NCBI GenBank assembly: GCA_016801845.1
Contig: CM028907.1
Coordinates: 21,888,598 to 21,952,597 of the forward strand
Source of the DNA: Polydactylus sextarius
Taxonomy: Eukaryota; Chordata; Actinopteri; Polynemidae
Length of the DNA stretch: 64,000 nucleotides
Direction of reading: 5' to 3'
Shown here in pieces: positions 34,519 through 47,121 of the stretch. The notes beneath the pieces are model-generated. The model saw only the letters and a list, made by a program, of their open reading frames with translations, ran no database searches and had not been told where the DNA came from. Position 1 is the stretch's first letter; every line of letters begins with the position of its first letter. Both the position numbers and the translations under genes were made by a program.

Positions 34519-34650
34519 AAGCCAACTGCGTTTATACACACACCTGAACAAGGATATTAGAAGAGAAACATGTGTGAAACCAGTTCCTGTGTTGAAAACC
34601 TGTCGGACACAATCACAACAGCACCTTCACATTGTAGCCGCCGGTCTTCA

Positions 34651-34652
<2 letters not shown>

Positions 34653-34688
<36 letters not shown>
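34653..34688. repeat. (CA)n microsatellite
   Basis: A 36-bp CA run. Confidence 0.98.
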
Positions 34689-34689
<1 letters not shown>

Positions 34690-36169
34690 CCATGACCCAG
34701 ATCCACGGCGATACTGGGAGGTTTCGCTAATTCAGACATGTGATTGTCTGACAACACAACTCCAGGCTACAAACACACAAACAGAGAGTAACATTTCCTG
34801 TAGTTTTAACGTCCACATCTCTTCTTCCTCTTCCCTTCCTGTTTTGTCTGACTTTTGTCTTTTTAACCCAAAGCTCAGGTTGTGTATTTGTGCAGACGTG
34901 CGGTGCATGTGCAGCCTCCACAAAACTGTATGTGCATCATCACCATCATCATCCCCTCTGACAGCTGCCACCGTCCTGACCTTGGACACGACGTGGGTTT
35001 TGAAGTGATTGACGAATCGTATCCTTTCATTCATTATTGAAGGCGGAGATCAAAACCGCGGCACCAGGGAGATCCACCGTGACAGGACGGCGGACCAGAC
35101 AGAGGTAAAGAGGGAGGGGATAGGAGGGGGAAGGTCATCGGAGCAAAGGAAGGGTGAGGGAGGGGAGAGAGCAGGGAGCAGGAGAGTTGGTCTGATGGAG
35201 AGAGGAGCATCCTAAATAGCAGACTCACTTTTTTGGTTTCACTTTGCTCTTGTTTTTTTTTATTCCAGCATGAGTCAGTGTGCAACACTCGACTAAAACA
35301 ACTCATCAGTTCATATTAGTCACATTCATTTGACTTTTACAGGAGACCAGGGATGATTTTAACACTTTTTTTGTTTCAGCTCAAAATGTTTTTTTCAATG
35401 TTTTTTCTTGTTTTTTGACACAAAGTTTTCTCATTGGTCTTCTACAAATAGCAACGACTTCAACTTGTTCAGCTGTATCACATAATTCATTATTAGACGT
35501 CAAAGATAAAATGCCGTTGTGCTGAGACCACACCATGAAAAATGCATCCGTATGAGTTTATGTGACATGTTCCAACACTAAAGCATCTTCCTGAATACTC
35601 GATTATTGATTATTTCCTCATTAATTGACTATGATGTTAATTTACATATCTGAATGATAAAATATTATTCCCCCATTAACAGTCCAATACATGTTTATTA
35701 CTCAAAATTTCAAACAAAATTCAAGTAACAGTATAAAAGTGCGAGTACGTTCAATAAAAAATAAAAAGGTCACCCAGAATACTTTCTCAAGCAGTTGAAA
35801 GAATACAGTAACCAATGAGGCTTGAATACAGAGAGCTTTCTTCTTCTCTTTCTTAGAATGTGCGCTGTGATCTTCATGTATGACCACATGAATGGTTCAA
35901 CACTAGGGAGCATAAATTGGCCTTAAGGCCATATTCTGCTCCCTTCTGGAGAACAAGGATTTTAAATATTATAAGAATTTAAAATTGCAAAATCAGGTAT
36001 GCCTTGCTGTCTTTTTTTTTACTTTTACTAATTTACTTCTACCTTTTTTAAGATGTAACGCCCCATATTGCAGTTAAATTTTTATATATGGACATCTGGA
36101 GTTCAAACACTTCATTAGTGTTTTGTTTTTCTAAATACTCGATAAGAAAAGTTTCAATGTTCCAAAACA

Positions 36170-36310
36170 TAAACTGAAAGCATTTGTCTTGTTATTCTGG
36201 CCTGTTTTTTTTTTTCCTTTTTGCGGAACTGAAAAATGATCCAAACCGTGCCCCAAAAACTGCGACACAATCCAAACCGTGACTTTTGTGATCCGTTGCA
36301 CACCTGCCAC
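36170..36310 (-). mobile_element. hAT-like transposon end (degenerate)
   Basis: CCAAACCGTG occurs twice (from 36240 and again about 30 bases on), with GTGACTTTTGTGATCCGTTG CACACCTG at the end. Read on the minus strand this starts CAGGTGTGCAACGGATCACA, close to the CAGGGGTGTAACGGTNCACA-type end of a common fish hAT family. No matching opposite end was identified. Confidence 0.5.
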
Positions 36311-36449
36311 GTCCTAAAAAGCGAAAACCTTTGAGTGGAAAGAGGCACATCCTTGAATACATATGAAACACAACTGTTACATGTTTCTGACAATCGAGTC
36401 ATTACAAAAACCACCTTCGTTTTGATTCCGACACGTCGCCCTACAGTGG

Positions 36450-36705
36450 TGTGGATCCTAACATTAGAAGAACTTTCTTAAAGAACATGTGGTGATAATA
36501 ACCGTGAATGATAAACACATATGAATAGAATCCTACAGCAGGAGGTCACAAGCAGCTGCTGATCCACATCAACAATACAAGAAGATGTCTGACACATGCA
36601 ATTTGACATGTAAGGTCAGAGAGGGAGTGGTTACGCATGGAATTGATCACATGACTCTAATGTTATCCCCTACTGGTGAAAACGACCCAGTCTCTCCTAC
36701 TTGGG
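36450..36705 (+). repeat. duplicated segment family C, copy 1
   Basis: It opens with GTGGATCCTAACATTAGAAG and AACTTTCTTAAAGAACAT, then GTGAATGATAAACACAT, GGAGGTCACAAGC, TCAACAATACAAGA and GTCAGAGAGGGAGTGGTTAC, ending CAGTCTCTCCTAC. The same series is found on the minus strand at 46621-47121. Confidence 0.8.
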
Positions 36706-38894
36706 TGTAAAACTGAGTCAAACCTCTGTGGAGTCACTGAGGTCACATGAGAAAAAGACTCTTATTCTGAAGGCGTCTGGAGCCAGTCTCTAAATATTTC
36801 AGTGCCACTCTGACCACACTGACCTTCTCCTCATTTCATTCACACAGCCAAAACAACTCTCACATGAATGTCATGTGACCCGCAGATTTTTAAATGAGAG
36901 TTTAAAATAGCCTCGGCATGTGAATGAGGTCATCCTACGACAAAGAGCACCTTCACACCTGAGGGAAACATTTACAGAGTCATCTGACGTCACCTCACAA
37001 AAGAAATATATCAGGACTCTGAATTCAGACCTTGAGGGAAACACTGACATCGCAGCGACTGATGAGTAATTTATGCTCGGCTGCATTTATATCGGTGCCA
37101 GAAACATTGATGCAGGAACCAGAGGCGAGTCTCGGTTGTCCGTCCACAGCTACACACTCTGAACTTTGTCCCACAGTCCTTACTGTTTCATCTCTCTCCA
37201 GTCTTTTATCAAATCTGCCTTCATCAGTCTCCACCATCCTCACCCTGTGTTCACCTCCTTCCTCTTATCATATCTGGCCTGTAGCATTGATTTGGAGCTG
37301 GACTGAACCGCAGCTCCTCTTTATTCAACACCAATGTGTGATATGTCCTCTGGCGAAGCCATTAACCACTTACCTGTGTGGATGTGAAGGAACTCAACAG
37401 TTTTAAGTTTCACTTCCCAACCTGTTTCCTTCACTGAGTCATTTACGTCTTTGAGCCTCAGCCTCTTTTTCACACATTTGTCAGGTGTATGTGTAGTGTG
37501 TATGCTTGACATGCTGATGTCTGACAGTGGATGGGTCCATATGCTCTGTGAATATGAGTGTGTGTCTCTACTTCCTCCTCTCCACGGTGACAACATCTGC
37601 CACCGACTGCAACACACACCACGTCTCCCTGTCATCCCTCCCTCCCCCCAACCTCGTCAGACAAGGGCAGCCCAGTGACACAGCACTTGAAGGGCAGACT
37701 CCGTCTCCGTAAACGCTCTTCTTATAGACTTAAATTAATTCAATAACAATGACGAACGTCCTTGCCAAGATACAAACGCCACTTTTTTTTTTCTCTTTTC
37801 TTGCTGTTTACTTGCTTTTTGTTTTATTCACGTATGCAAAAAGCTCAGAGGAGGTCAGACACGCAGATGTTTCCATTTATAGCAAACAAGTCGACTGATA
37901 ACGACGCGCTCGCTGTTTGTCGAATCATTCATTAGTTTCTGGGGGATATTTTTAAAATTTAAGCGTCGCCTGCGACGGTGGTCTGAAGAGACGAGTGTTA
38001 GAAAATACCTTTAATCATCCCGCTGTCACAAACACTCTTTGAGACACAACTAACGGTGAGCTGCACTTGTTTCGCTGGTTTACTTTTCTCACACTCACCA
38101 AACAGTCATTAATAACAGGAGTCGTCCCAGTTTAATAAGCACGCTTGTTATTTTCCTCCCATCAAGTCGAGATGATGCATGACTGAAGGTAACAGCAAAG
38201 CAGCACAACACATGCAGGACACAGTGAATATTCAAGAATAAAAACCTTTCAAGGCAGAAGGAGCAGATTCCTGGCTCAGGATCAGGAGAAACAACAAACA
38301 ACAACAACGTCTCAGACTCAGATAGTCATCAACACATGACGCAGAGACGACTCATTCAAACTCTGTATAACCCCATTTAATGTCAAAGTAGATGTGAATG
38401 AATCACTGCACTAAATATGACGAAGACGAGTCAAATCTGATTTCAAACTCCAGCTTTTCAGTTTGTTAACAACCCACAACGACTGCACTGCCGTTTGAAT
38501 GCATTACGCCACAAATTGTCTCTTTGAACAGCAAAAGAAGAGTTGACTTCACACTGTCTCGAAAGAAACGACTTCCTCTGTGACCTTGACGAGCAAAAAA
38601 AAAAAAACCCTGACGGCCTACAACACTACACTGGCATGAAAACACAGAGGACTGAGCTGAGTGTCCATGACAGAGAGATGTAGTTCTGAGGAGAGGAGTT
38701 GATTTTCAAAAAGCCCAATTACACAGAGCTGTTCTGGTGCAGAGCAGCAGAAACCACACGGCTGCTCTCAAACACACCAGATATGAGTAATGGACGAGAG
38801 AGAGATGTTGGAAAACTTCAAAGCCAAAGTTCAGAGTTTCATCTCCCTGAGTCGTCTCGCAATTTGTAAGTCAATTTGTTGAGATGCTGCTCTG

Positions 38895-39110
38895 TCAGTG
38901 TGTGTGTGTGTGTGTGTGTGTATCAGTAGTTTTTGACATCAGGCAGGTAGCAAGTCTGTATACAATTAATACTAAGGCTGAATGTTTTTCTGATTCAATT
39001 CAATATTGATTCATTCAGAAATATTTCAGTTTTTCTTGGATATAAAAGAGATTTTCACAAAACTAAAAGCTGCATATGTTATAAAAATGAATGTTTACAT
39101 TTGAAATTGA
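38895..39110 (+). repeat. interspersed repeat family A, copy 3 with (TG)n end
   Basis: It starts in a (TG)n tract, then GTATCAGTAGTTTTTGACAT, ACAATTAATACTAAGGCTGA, ATATTTCAGTTTTTCTTGGA and CACAAAACTAAAAGCTGCAT. The first 150 bases are nearly identical to copy 5, including the adjoining TG run. Confidence 0.85.
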
Positions 39111-40904
39111 GCCAAAGTGGTTCTAAGAATGTAGTTTTTATTGAACATGAGCCACAGAAGTCAACAGAGCAGCTTGAATAAGGACCTTGTGAATCATAAT
39201 CAAATCTATTTAGTAAGTCAGCATCGATGCTCAGCTCTGATTTACAAAGTTCACATTGCGTTGAATTTGTTGCCGAACAGTTTTAATATGCGAGTGAAGC
39301 TCCAGTCGTCGCTCTGCCCTCCGTGGCGAGGAAACTGCTGCAGAGCTGCAGAGCAGGAGGACGAGCTGCCAGGCCTCCTGCTGATCAACTTGATTAATTA
39401 GACTCAGACTTTATCAAAGTGATACTTGCAGTTTGTGTGTGGAGGCTGCTAAGAGTAACTCCACTGGTTCGTATTTGTGCTGTCACTGCGCCTGTGTTTG
39501 CTTTGTTCTCTCTCCTGAATAAACATCCACAACTCTCATGACGCCGGTTTATTTAAAACATTACAGCTGCTTCTTAAAGCTCTAATTTCCTTTTATGACT
39601 TGATTTGTTAAAGTCACTGCTTAACAAAGTGACTGTCAGTCTTTAGCTGCGCCGCTCTGTCGCAGTAACCAGCTCGTTTAGAGACAGTTAAAGCCTAAAC
39701 ATTTTTTTGTTTTGTTTTTTTTTTTTTACTCCAACCGTGAAGAGACGGAACCAGAGAGAAGGGGTGAGGTGAGGTGAGGAAGTGACAGGTGGAGGTGACG
39801 ACAGACAAGATGATGACAGACACTTTCAGTCTGACTCAGATCAAACGTCTTTATTTTAACAACGGCAGCTCATGTTCCTTCGTTCCTCTAAAAGCCTCAG
39901 ATCTTTCTAAAAACAGTCTCATACATCTCCACACCGTGTGTATGTGTGTGAAGGAGTGTTGCATGTGTTGGTTTATCGGTTTGTTTATCATGCGTAGCGA
40001 TAAGCCTCTCAGACAGACTGGCAGATGGGCTGCGTGTGAAATTACTTTTTCTTTTGCTTTCCAATAACTTCATATAATATCTTCCATTTCTCTTCTCGTG
40101 TTTCCCTCACACTTGCACGCATCGCATCGTTTCGCTTTCATACACACACACTCAATTACTCTCTCACCCAGACATACGTTGTATTACTCTCTCACTCTTT
40201 ATGTTCGATCAGTCCCCCACCCCCTCCCCCTGACCGCCAGTCAATGGTGGCGCCACGAAGGCCATTTTCCATGAATCGCAGCGTTGTTGTGTCTCTGCCA
40301 TTAGCTATTCATGAGCTCTGCTGGCTCAGGTCTGAATACCTGGATGGCAGCATGGAGATGCAGCAGCCGACTGAATGTGGATTAACGAGAGTGTCACATT
40401 TAATACAGGCATGTGGTGTCAGCGGGAGAGAGGGAGGAGGAGCAGGAGGGAGATGGAGCGCTTGTTTATCTCATCAACAGGCGAAAGGAAAAGCAGGTCC
40501 TGACCTACACCAATTTGTTTAGTGCAGCTGAAAGAGAAGATGGATTAGCTGTGTCTGTGGACGTGTGTTAGTGTTAAACATTTGCTGCCGAGAAACAACA
40601 GAGCAGGACCAAAGAGAGCACCTGTTGGTGTCTCTGCTGCTGCAGCTGAGCTTTTACAGTGTTTCACCCAGAAAGGACAGAAATCAAGAAGGATGGAGGG
40701 ATTGAAATGAAGTGAACAAAAGTGCTGACTGCACGGGGGGAGGAGAGGGGGAGGGGTCAGGGGTGAGGAAAAGCTTCATCATCGGCCTTGGTGTTAAATG
40801 ACAACATGAAGATGAAAAACAAAACAGAGGAGGTGAAACCGGGAGGAAGACGAATCAAATGTGTCCTGAAATCACCTGTTTATCTGTGGTTCAACGTACA
40901 GCAT

Positions 40905-41080
40905 GTTTAAAGAGGCATCACACAAGATTTTTAGCTTCGTGAATGACTCCTGACAGAGTAAATGAGGCGTCTCTCAGTGAAAAATCTCACTTGCAAGATC
41001 AGGGTCTACGACCTAGTGATGTTGGATTTGTGAAGGACAAATTCAGCAGCACAATGTTGTGCAACGGTTTACAACAGGCT
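40905..41080 (-). repeat. interspersed repeat family B, copy 2
   Basis: The minus strand reads AATCCAACATCACTAG, TAGACCCTGATCTTGCAAGT, ACTGAGAGACGCCTCATTTA, AGGAGTCATT and CTAAAAATCTTG, matching copy 1 with a few gaps. It lies just downstream, on the same strand, of the tRNA-derived SINE at 41165-41313. Confidence 0.72.
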
Positions 41081-41164
41081 TTCAATGTAGTTTTCTCTAG
41101 TTCGGTAGGTGTGTTCAAGAAGTTACCTAATCAGTGCCAACATGTTTATATAAACTCTACTGAT

Positions 41165-41313
41165 TTTTTATTTAATTTTTTAAAAGATATTCTTTTTTGG
41201 CCATTTTGCTTTTATTGATGCAGAAAATGATCATCAAAGCCGGATTCAAACTGGCGATCGCTGCCTGGCTTATGTGCCAAAGTGGTGTGTCCCAACCGCT
41301 CGGCTATGTGGGC
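41165..41313 (-). mobile_element. tRNA-derived SINE
   Basis: On the minus strand the element begins GCCCACATAGCCGAGCGGTT. TAGCCGAGCGG is a good RNA polymerase III A box. About 50 bases on, GTTTGAATCC is a B box, within a GCCAG/CCGGC T-arm. The roughly 75-nt head (41313-41239) therefore resembles a tRNA of the Ser/Leu type. It is followed by an AATAAAAGCAAAATGGCC-like body and an A-rich tail ending near 41165. This order matches a common teleost SINE, here shortened in its body. It is not a functional tRNA because the 3' acceptor strand is absent. Confidence 0.75.
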
Positions 41314-44300
41314 AGTCCATCAACTGTGCTGACTTAAACAGCTGTTGTATTCATGAGGCTGACGTCAAGCAACACCTCTGTTTCTGTTGACATAAACGTT
41401 TTGCTACGTATCGTGCTTCTTGAACTCTGCCTTACTCTGGGACTCTAGGGGGAGCTGTGTAGAGAAAAAAAAGCAACCAGACTTGTTTAGTGAACCTTTA
41501 AACCCACAATATGTATCTGAAATAAAAATCATTTTTCTATCTTCTGATCTTCATTTGAAAGACTGGACAAGAGTGTTTCCACTAACAGTCAGGGAGTGTG
41601 ACGACTAAATCCATCACTGTGGTGAAAGCCAAACAAACAATTGTTTCATTTGCAGGTTGAACAGCAGCAGATCATCTCTGTCACCGCTGTCACAACACTA
41701 GTTGTTGTGATCATTTTCTGTGCTTCTGGAGACTTTGCAGCATATTTTGGTTGCTGCTAAAACACAGTAGGTAGTGTAACTGTTTAGTATGTATGTGTAT
41801 ACCCGAGTACGCTATTCAGCTGCAGTTGCTTTTATCTGCTTCAATTTGGACTTAAATTAAAACAAAATACTTTTAAGACACTAATAATTTATTTGGTTAA
41901 ATGACAGCATCCATTAACGTTTCAGACAGACAGGACTGAGAGCGTTAGCTGCCTAGCTCACACGTTAGCGTTATGGTTTTCTCTTAGTCATAGTCATCAG
42001 GTCCTTAGCCAGCTAGTACCTGAATGAAAACAAACTGCTAACAGTTACATGGATGATGTTAATGTGTTTATGATAAATGGTTCTCATGAAGATGGAGTAT
42101 CTGTCTTTCTTAGTTTGTTACTGTTGAAACACGAAACACGTGAGAAATATGTCGGACGACCCAATAAACATATAAAGACTCATTCCCATCTGATGAAAAC
42201 CACATTTAGTGTTTAAGTCAAAGAGGGAGAAACTGTTTCACAGAAATAATAAAAAAGATGAAACTGGCCTTGTTCAAATAAAACTGCATTTTTTATTTTA
42301 CTTACATTTTATATCTGAGCAAAAAGTACACCATTTAAAGAGAACACCACTTCTCCACTAATCAAAATAACTGCATTATATAACTTTTTATGGTGATTAT
42401 CCCAGAAAAGTCTTTACACTCAGCATCTTTGAGCACAAAAAAAAAAACTTGGAAACGGCAGATTTCGACGTTTCAATCTTAAATCTGTGATGTTTTCTCC
42501 ACAGTTATAATTATGTATATCTCCTCATTATCATGAAGAAAATAACTGTAATAACGAGACATATTACTGATGCGTATGACGTATTGTACGAGCTGTTTCA
42601 TGTGAGAAACAAAACGTATCATTAAAGTCACTTTTAATGTTTGAAGTATCATTGTGACTGTCCGTGTTTTTATTTGTGCTCGGCCTCCACTTCATTTTAA
42701 AGTCAACGCCGACACATGTCATGTGAAAGGTAAATTACTGTTTATAAGTGTCAATCCTGCCATAAATAAACAATATGATCATAAATATTAAATGTTCTTT
42801 TCACGGAAGCTGAATTCAAAAAACAAAAAGGATCGACTGTTGCAGTTAAAGTTGACTTTATAAAAGAGTCTGTAATTAAAAGGTGTCTGGTTTGAAATTG
42901 TATTTTTAATCTCCTGTGGTTCATATAATTAACTATAATTTTGGATTGTGAAGGACAATAATGCTTCACTTTTGATTCATGTGATATTAGCTGGAGGGTA
43001 TAAAACTCAGGGAGCAGATATTTCACATAATATCTGATGTAAAGTAGAAGGAACGCGTCCTGAAATAACCCTGAGCCGTTCCTGCATTTTACACCTGAAC
43101 GTTCAGTTTTAAAATGATCATGGCTCCATCCTTCTTTCAAAGAGGCCAAACAGCAAACAGAGACCATGTTTTATGTACAAATTACACTATCTGAGAGGTG
43201 AAATTATGACAAAACATACAATTTTATCTCCCCTTCCCCAAAAAAATTTATGTGAAATCAAAGAGCGGTAGTTGCACAATTTCTGCTCTGCTAAAACCAC
43301 TCAGTCTCCAGGGATATTTTCGGCAGCAGACACAGCAGGAACGTTGCAATCACTCCACAAGTCACAGTGTTGTGTGTGGAGCTGAAGGAAAGCGCTACAC
43401 TGACAGGGACAACATTTCTTATTTTTTGAACAAGAAGCAGGCAAATTCTGCTCCTCCCGAAATGATTTCACAAACTGTCAAACAACCACGGTTCTCAAAG
43501 AGAGAGGGACACGTCAAGGACGGAGGAGAGTTTCAGATGGTGTTAAAGCCGTGGTTGGAGGCGTCGTGTTTTCACGTTGTCTGTCGGTGGAAAATGACCA
43601 AAAAGAAACCCTCCCTCGGGTCTAAGGTCAAAGGTTATGGTCACTGGGAGATCACAGAACTTCACCAGTGTGACACATTGAAACTGCTAGAAAATTTGAG
43701 TTGAAATAACATCTGTTGTAATAAAACACTGTTTATGTTCATAATTAAAGATTTAACATGCTAATTAAATACAATTTGACTGTTAAAACTGTGTTTTGGT
43801 AATTTACTGAAAACTAAATTGAAAACAGTGATCAGTGGCCAATTAGCAACACAACGACTGCCTGGGGCCTGTTTGTTCACTGACTTCACATTTAGACACC
43901 GTTTCTACGTATTAACACGCAGAGGGCATGTTAGCATGTGAACGCAGGCTGTTTAATGGTCAGGCTGCTGTCAGAGCACATCTGGAGCTGCCTCACACTG
44001 TGGACATAATGTTTCCTCAGTGTGGATGGAGCCACACAGCTGCACTGGTCCCTGTCACTTCAGTCCAAACGTGACTGTTTACACGTCTGTCGGCTTCACA
44101 ATCAAGATGAGTTAAGTGTTGACACTAACAGCAAAAGGCTGTTATCTATAGATCTGCACCACAGACCGACATGGCTGGAGGTGTCACATGTTCAGGTTTG
44201 TGTTTGTACACACACACGTAGGTCGGTCAAACTATAGTGAACGAGAGCATTCAGTAACATGAAAGAATCACTTCAAATTCTCTATGAACATTCACTTGGT

Positions 44301-45892
44301 TCACTTTAGAATTTTGCTTGTTTAAGCTTTATTTATTAATCAATCAATTAATCAGCTCATCTTTTAATCTCTAGACAGAACTTTTTAATGTCAGTTGAAC
44401 TATAAGTTCAAAGGTTTGTCTCCAGTCCTCAGAGACGCATCAATCACCAATGTATATCGATGCAGATTTGTTTTTGTTTTTGTTGTTAAGAGTCATGTTA
44501 TTTCCCATCAGTGAGACCATCATATGTAGTGTTGTAGAGATGGTCAGAAGAATTGTCAGAAGCAGGAACCAGTGAATTCTTTTTAGCATTTTACCTTAAA
44601 ATTGATGTACTAATTTCATGTTTTACGAATTTATTGCTTTTAATCTATCAGCTTATTGTGTGTGTTGCTACTGTTGCTGCTACTGTCTGAATCTGAACGT
44701 CCGACCAGAAACAACCAGAACATCAGACACTGACGTCGGACAATTCACACTCATTTACCCACTGGAGTCAACAAGGGCAATATCAGCCAGTACTCATAGA
44801 CTGGTTTGTAGCTCAAGAGCTGCAAGTTCAAGTCAATATGGCATTAACTGTATCATCATATTGACACATCTTTAATATTTCATTTTGAGGACTCTCCTTA
44901 GTGTGAAAATATTCAAAGAAAGTTGATTAAAAGAAAGTCTTCTGTCAGACTAATCAACCATTACAACAACATTAAGTGATAAAAGTCTTTTGGCTGCCGT
45001 CATTCAGCTGCAGGCAACAGTCCTATGTCCACCTGGACTCTGACCTACACACAGACACACACACACAGACACACACACTCACACACACACTCCCTGAGCA
45101 GCAATATCCCATGGCCTCCCCTCGGGACAGAACAGCACAGACAGGTAATAAGCTGCAATTTTACTGTGAATGCTGGAGTGCAGCAGAGACAGAGATAAAT
45201 GGTACAGTAGCAATACGTCTCACAAACACACTTAACCACGCACAAAAACACACACTGATGTGCACACACGCACACACTCACACTCAGTTGCAAAAACTGT
45301 ACAGTGAGGATGGATTGTTGAGGACAGACTAATTGGAACATTCATTATTGTTACACTGAATTATAGCATCGTCCCTGATTCTGTCCCTGAAAAGTGTGTG
45401 TGTGTGTGTGTGTGTGTGTGTTTACAGCTGCATCTATGTGACAAAACCTCCATCACTAAACAGATACAACTCAGCGCTTTGATTCAACTCTTGACTTTGA
45501 CCTTTTCGACTGCTTTCAATCAGGTCCTCACATTCCTGACTGCCTGACACACGCACACACTTATCACACTCTTTCTATCACATACACACAGACACACACA
45601 CACACAGTGACAGGTCCTGTCTCCAGTTGACAGGGTTTTATATCAGCAAAGACATCGAGCTGCCCACAACCGCCACCCCCCTCCAACGACCCCACGACCA
45701 CGCATGATGAGAGATGGGACAATCTGCTCCGTGACAGCTCCATTCATATGATGACATACAGACACACACACACACATTAAAGGCAGACACGCTCATTGAA
45801 CACAAAATGATAAAGGAGTAAGATTCCCATCAACATATCTGTGCATAATGTGCATGTGTGTGTGGATATCATAAAAAAAACATGCCTGCATA

Positions 45893-45928
45893 TGTGTGTG
45901 TGTGCGCGCGCGCGCGCGTGTGTGTGTG
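45893..45928. repeat. (TG)n(CG)n(TG)n tract
   Basis: A 36-bp alternating purine-pyrimidine run with a central block of seven CG steps flanked by TG repeats. Confidence 0.97.
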
Positions 45929-46620
45929 GCAGCCTCTTAAGTGAAGGCTTTGTAAAACTCTTGTTCATCATAGCTGTGATGTTCTAGCCCGAGGGCTTAG
46001 CGGCATAAAGCAATTTCCCTCTCGTTAACACACGGCGTGTATTAACCTCCACAACCTGTCACACACACACACACACAACTCTCTTGCCATTTATTTGTCA
46101 TGTCAAGTATATCAGGGACTATTCTCTTGAGCAGGTTATTTATAATGCAGCTGTGTTTCTTTATCAGCTCACTGGTTGACACAGTAAAGATGTGTGTCAC
46201 TGCAGAAAAGTGTTAATCCACCTGTTTGACTCTTTGATCAAAGTTGAAAACAAAACAAAACAAAAAAAATTAAATTAAATAAGAAACTCAGAGCAGAGCA
46301 GTGGACCGATTAGTATGATCAGAGCAGGGTTTGTACTGATGGAACCTGTAAATTACAAATTTACCAAGAAATATGATCAGTAGAAAGTTACAAATAAATA
46401 AAATATTTATTATTTTAATTTAAATTAGAATAGAATAGATTTTTTTTTTTCCCACAAGGAGAAATGTATCTGTTTGACAGCATAAAAAATCATGCAATAG
46501 ATTAACAGAAAATAAAATAGAGGACTAGTAATAGAGAAGAGATGTCTGGTTTTAAGGGAAATGTGTTTCAAAATAAAGGTCAAACTCTTTGCTGCAGGTT
46601 GGTCTGGGATGTCATAGTGT

Positions 46621-47121
46621 GTAGGAGAGACCAGGGGTGGTTCAATTCCAATAAGGGACAACATTAGTAACCACTCCCTCTCTGACTTTACATATGAATT
46701 TACATGTCTGTGTGAAGAAGTGTGCTGGTTTTACAGACAAAAAAAAACAATTTCAGGTCAGAAATGAATGTTTTGAATCAAGTCTGTGTTGATCAATACA
46801 GATACTGTTGAGGTTTGAATGAGGTCACTTGGACCACTTTTCCAACCATTTTCAACCATTGGATCAGATGTGTAGGTTACTAGAAGATCTATATATCTGT
46901 CATCACTGTGACTCTGATTCGACATATTAACACACAAAAACATCATGTTTTATCATTGAAGACAAACACAGTGTTGATGTTTGTTGTTTCTTTAAGTGTC
47001 AAACATCCTCCTGTATTGTTGACATGAATCAGCAGCAGCTTGTGACCTCCATGTGTTTATCATTCACAGGTTATTATCTCAATATGTTCTTTAAGAAAGT
47101 TGTTCTAATGTTAGGATCCAC
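46621..47121 (-). repeat. duplicated segment family C, copy 2, with an extra block
   Basis: The minus strand carries GTGGATCCTAACATTAGAAC, AACTTTCTTAAAGAACAT, GTGAATGATAAACACAT, GGAGGTCACAAGC and TCAACAATACAGGA. After about 270 additional bases (roughly 46712-46985) it resumes with GTCAGAGAGGGAGTGGTTAC and ends TGGTCTCTCCTAC. The extra block has a 62-codon open frame on the minus strand that I do not recognise. Confidence 0.78.

Noticed and set aside
34732..35306. Overlapping minus-strand frames with serine/leucine/proline-rich ends
   Set aside because: They arise from purine-rich plus-strand low-complexity DNA (GGAGAGGG-type) with no domain or consistent splice context.
41239..41313. Functional tRNA gene
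   Set aside because: A and B boxes are present, but the acceptor 3' strand does not pair with the 5' strand, and a SINE-type tail follows.
42751..43167. 138-codon minus-strand open frame with a hydrophobic start
   Set aside because: I considered it as the sdk1 signal-peptide exon, but it has no cleavage-like end, no phase-1 donor before a mature VAPY-type junction, and AT-rich random composition.
43252..43704. 150-codon plus-strand open frame
   Set aside because: One such frame is expected by chance in 64 kb of six-frame sequence. No domain, splice site context or signal was recognised.
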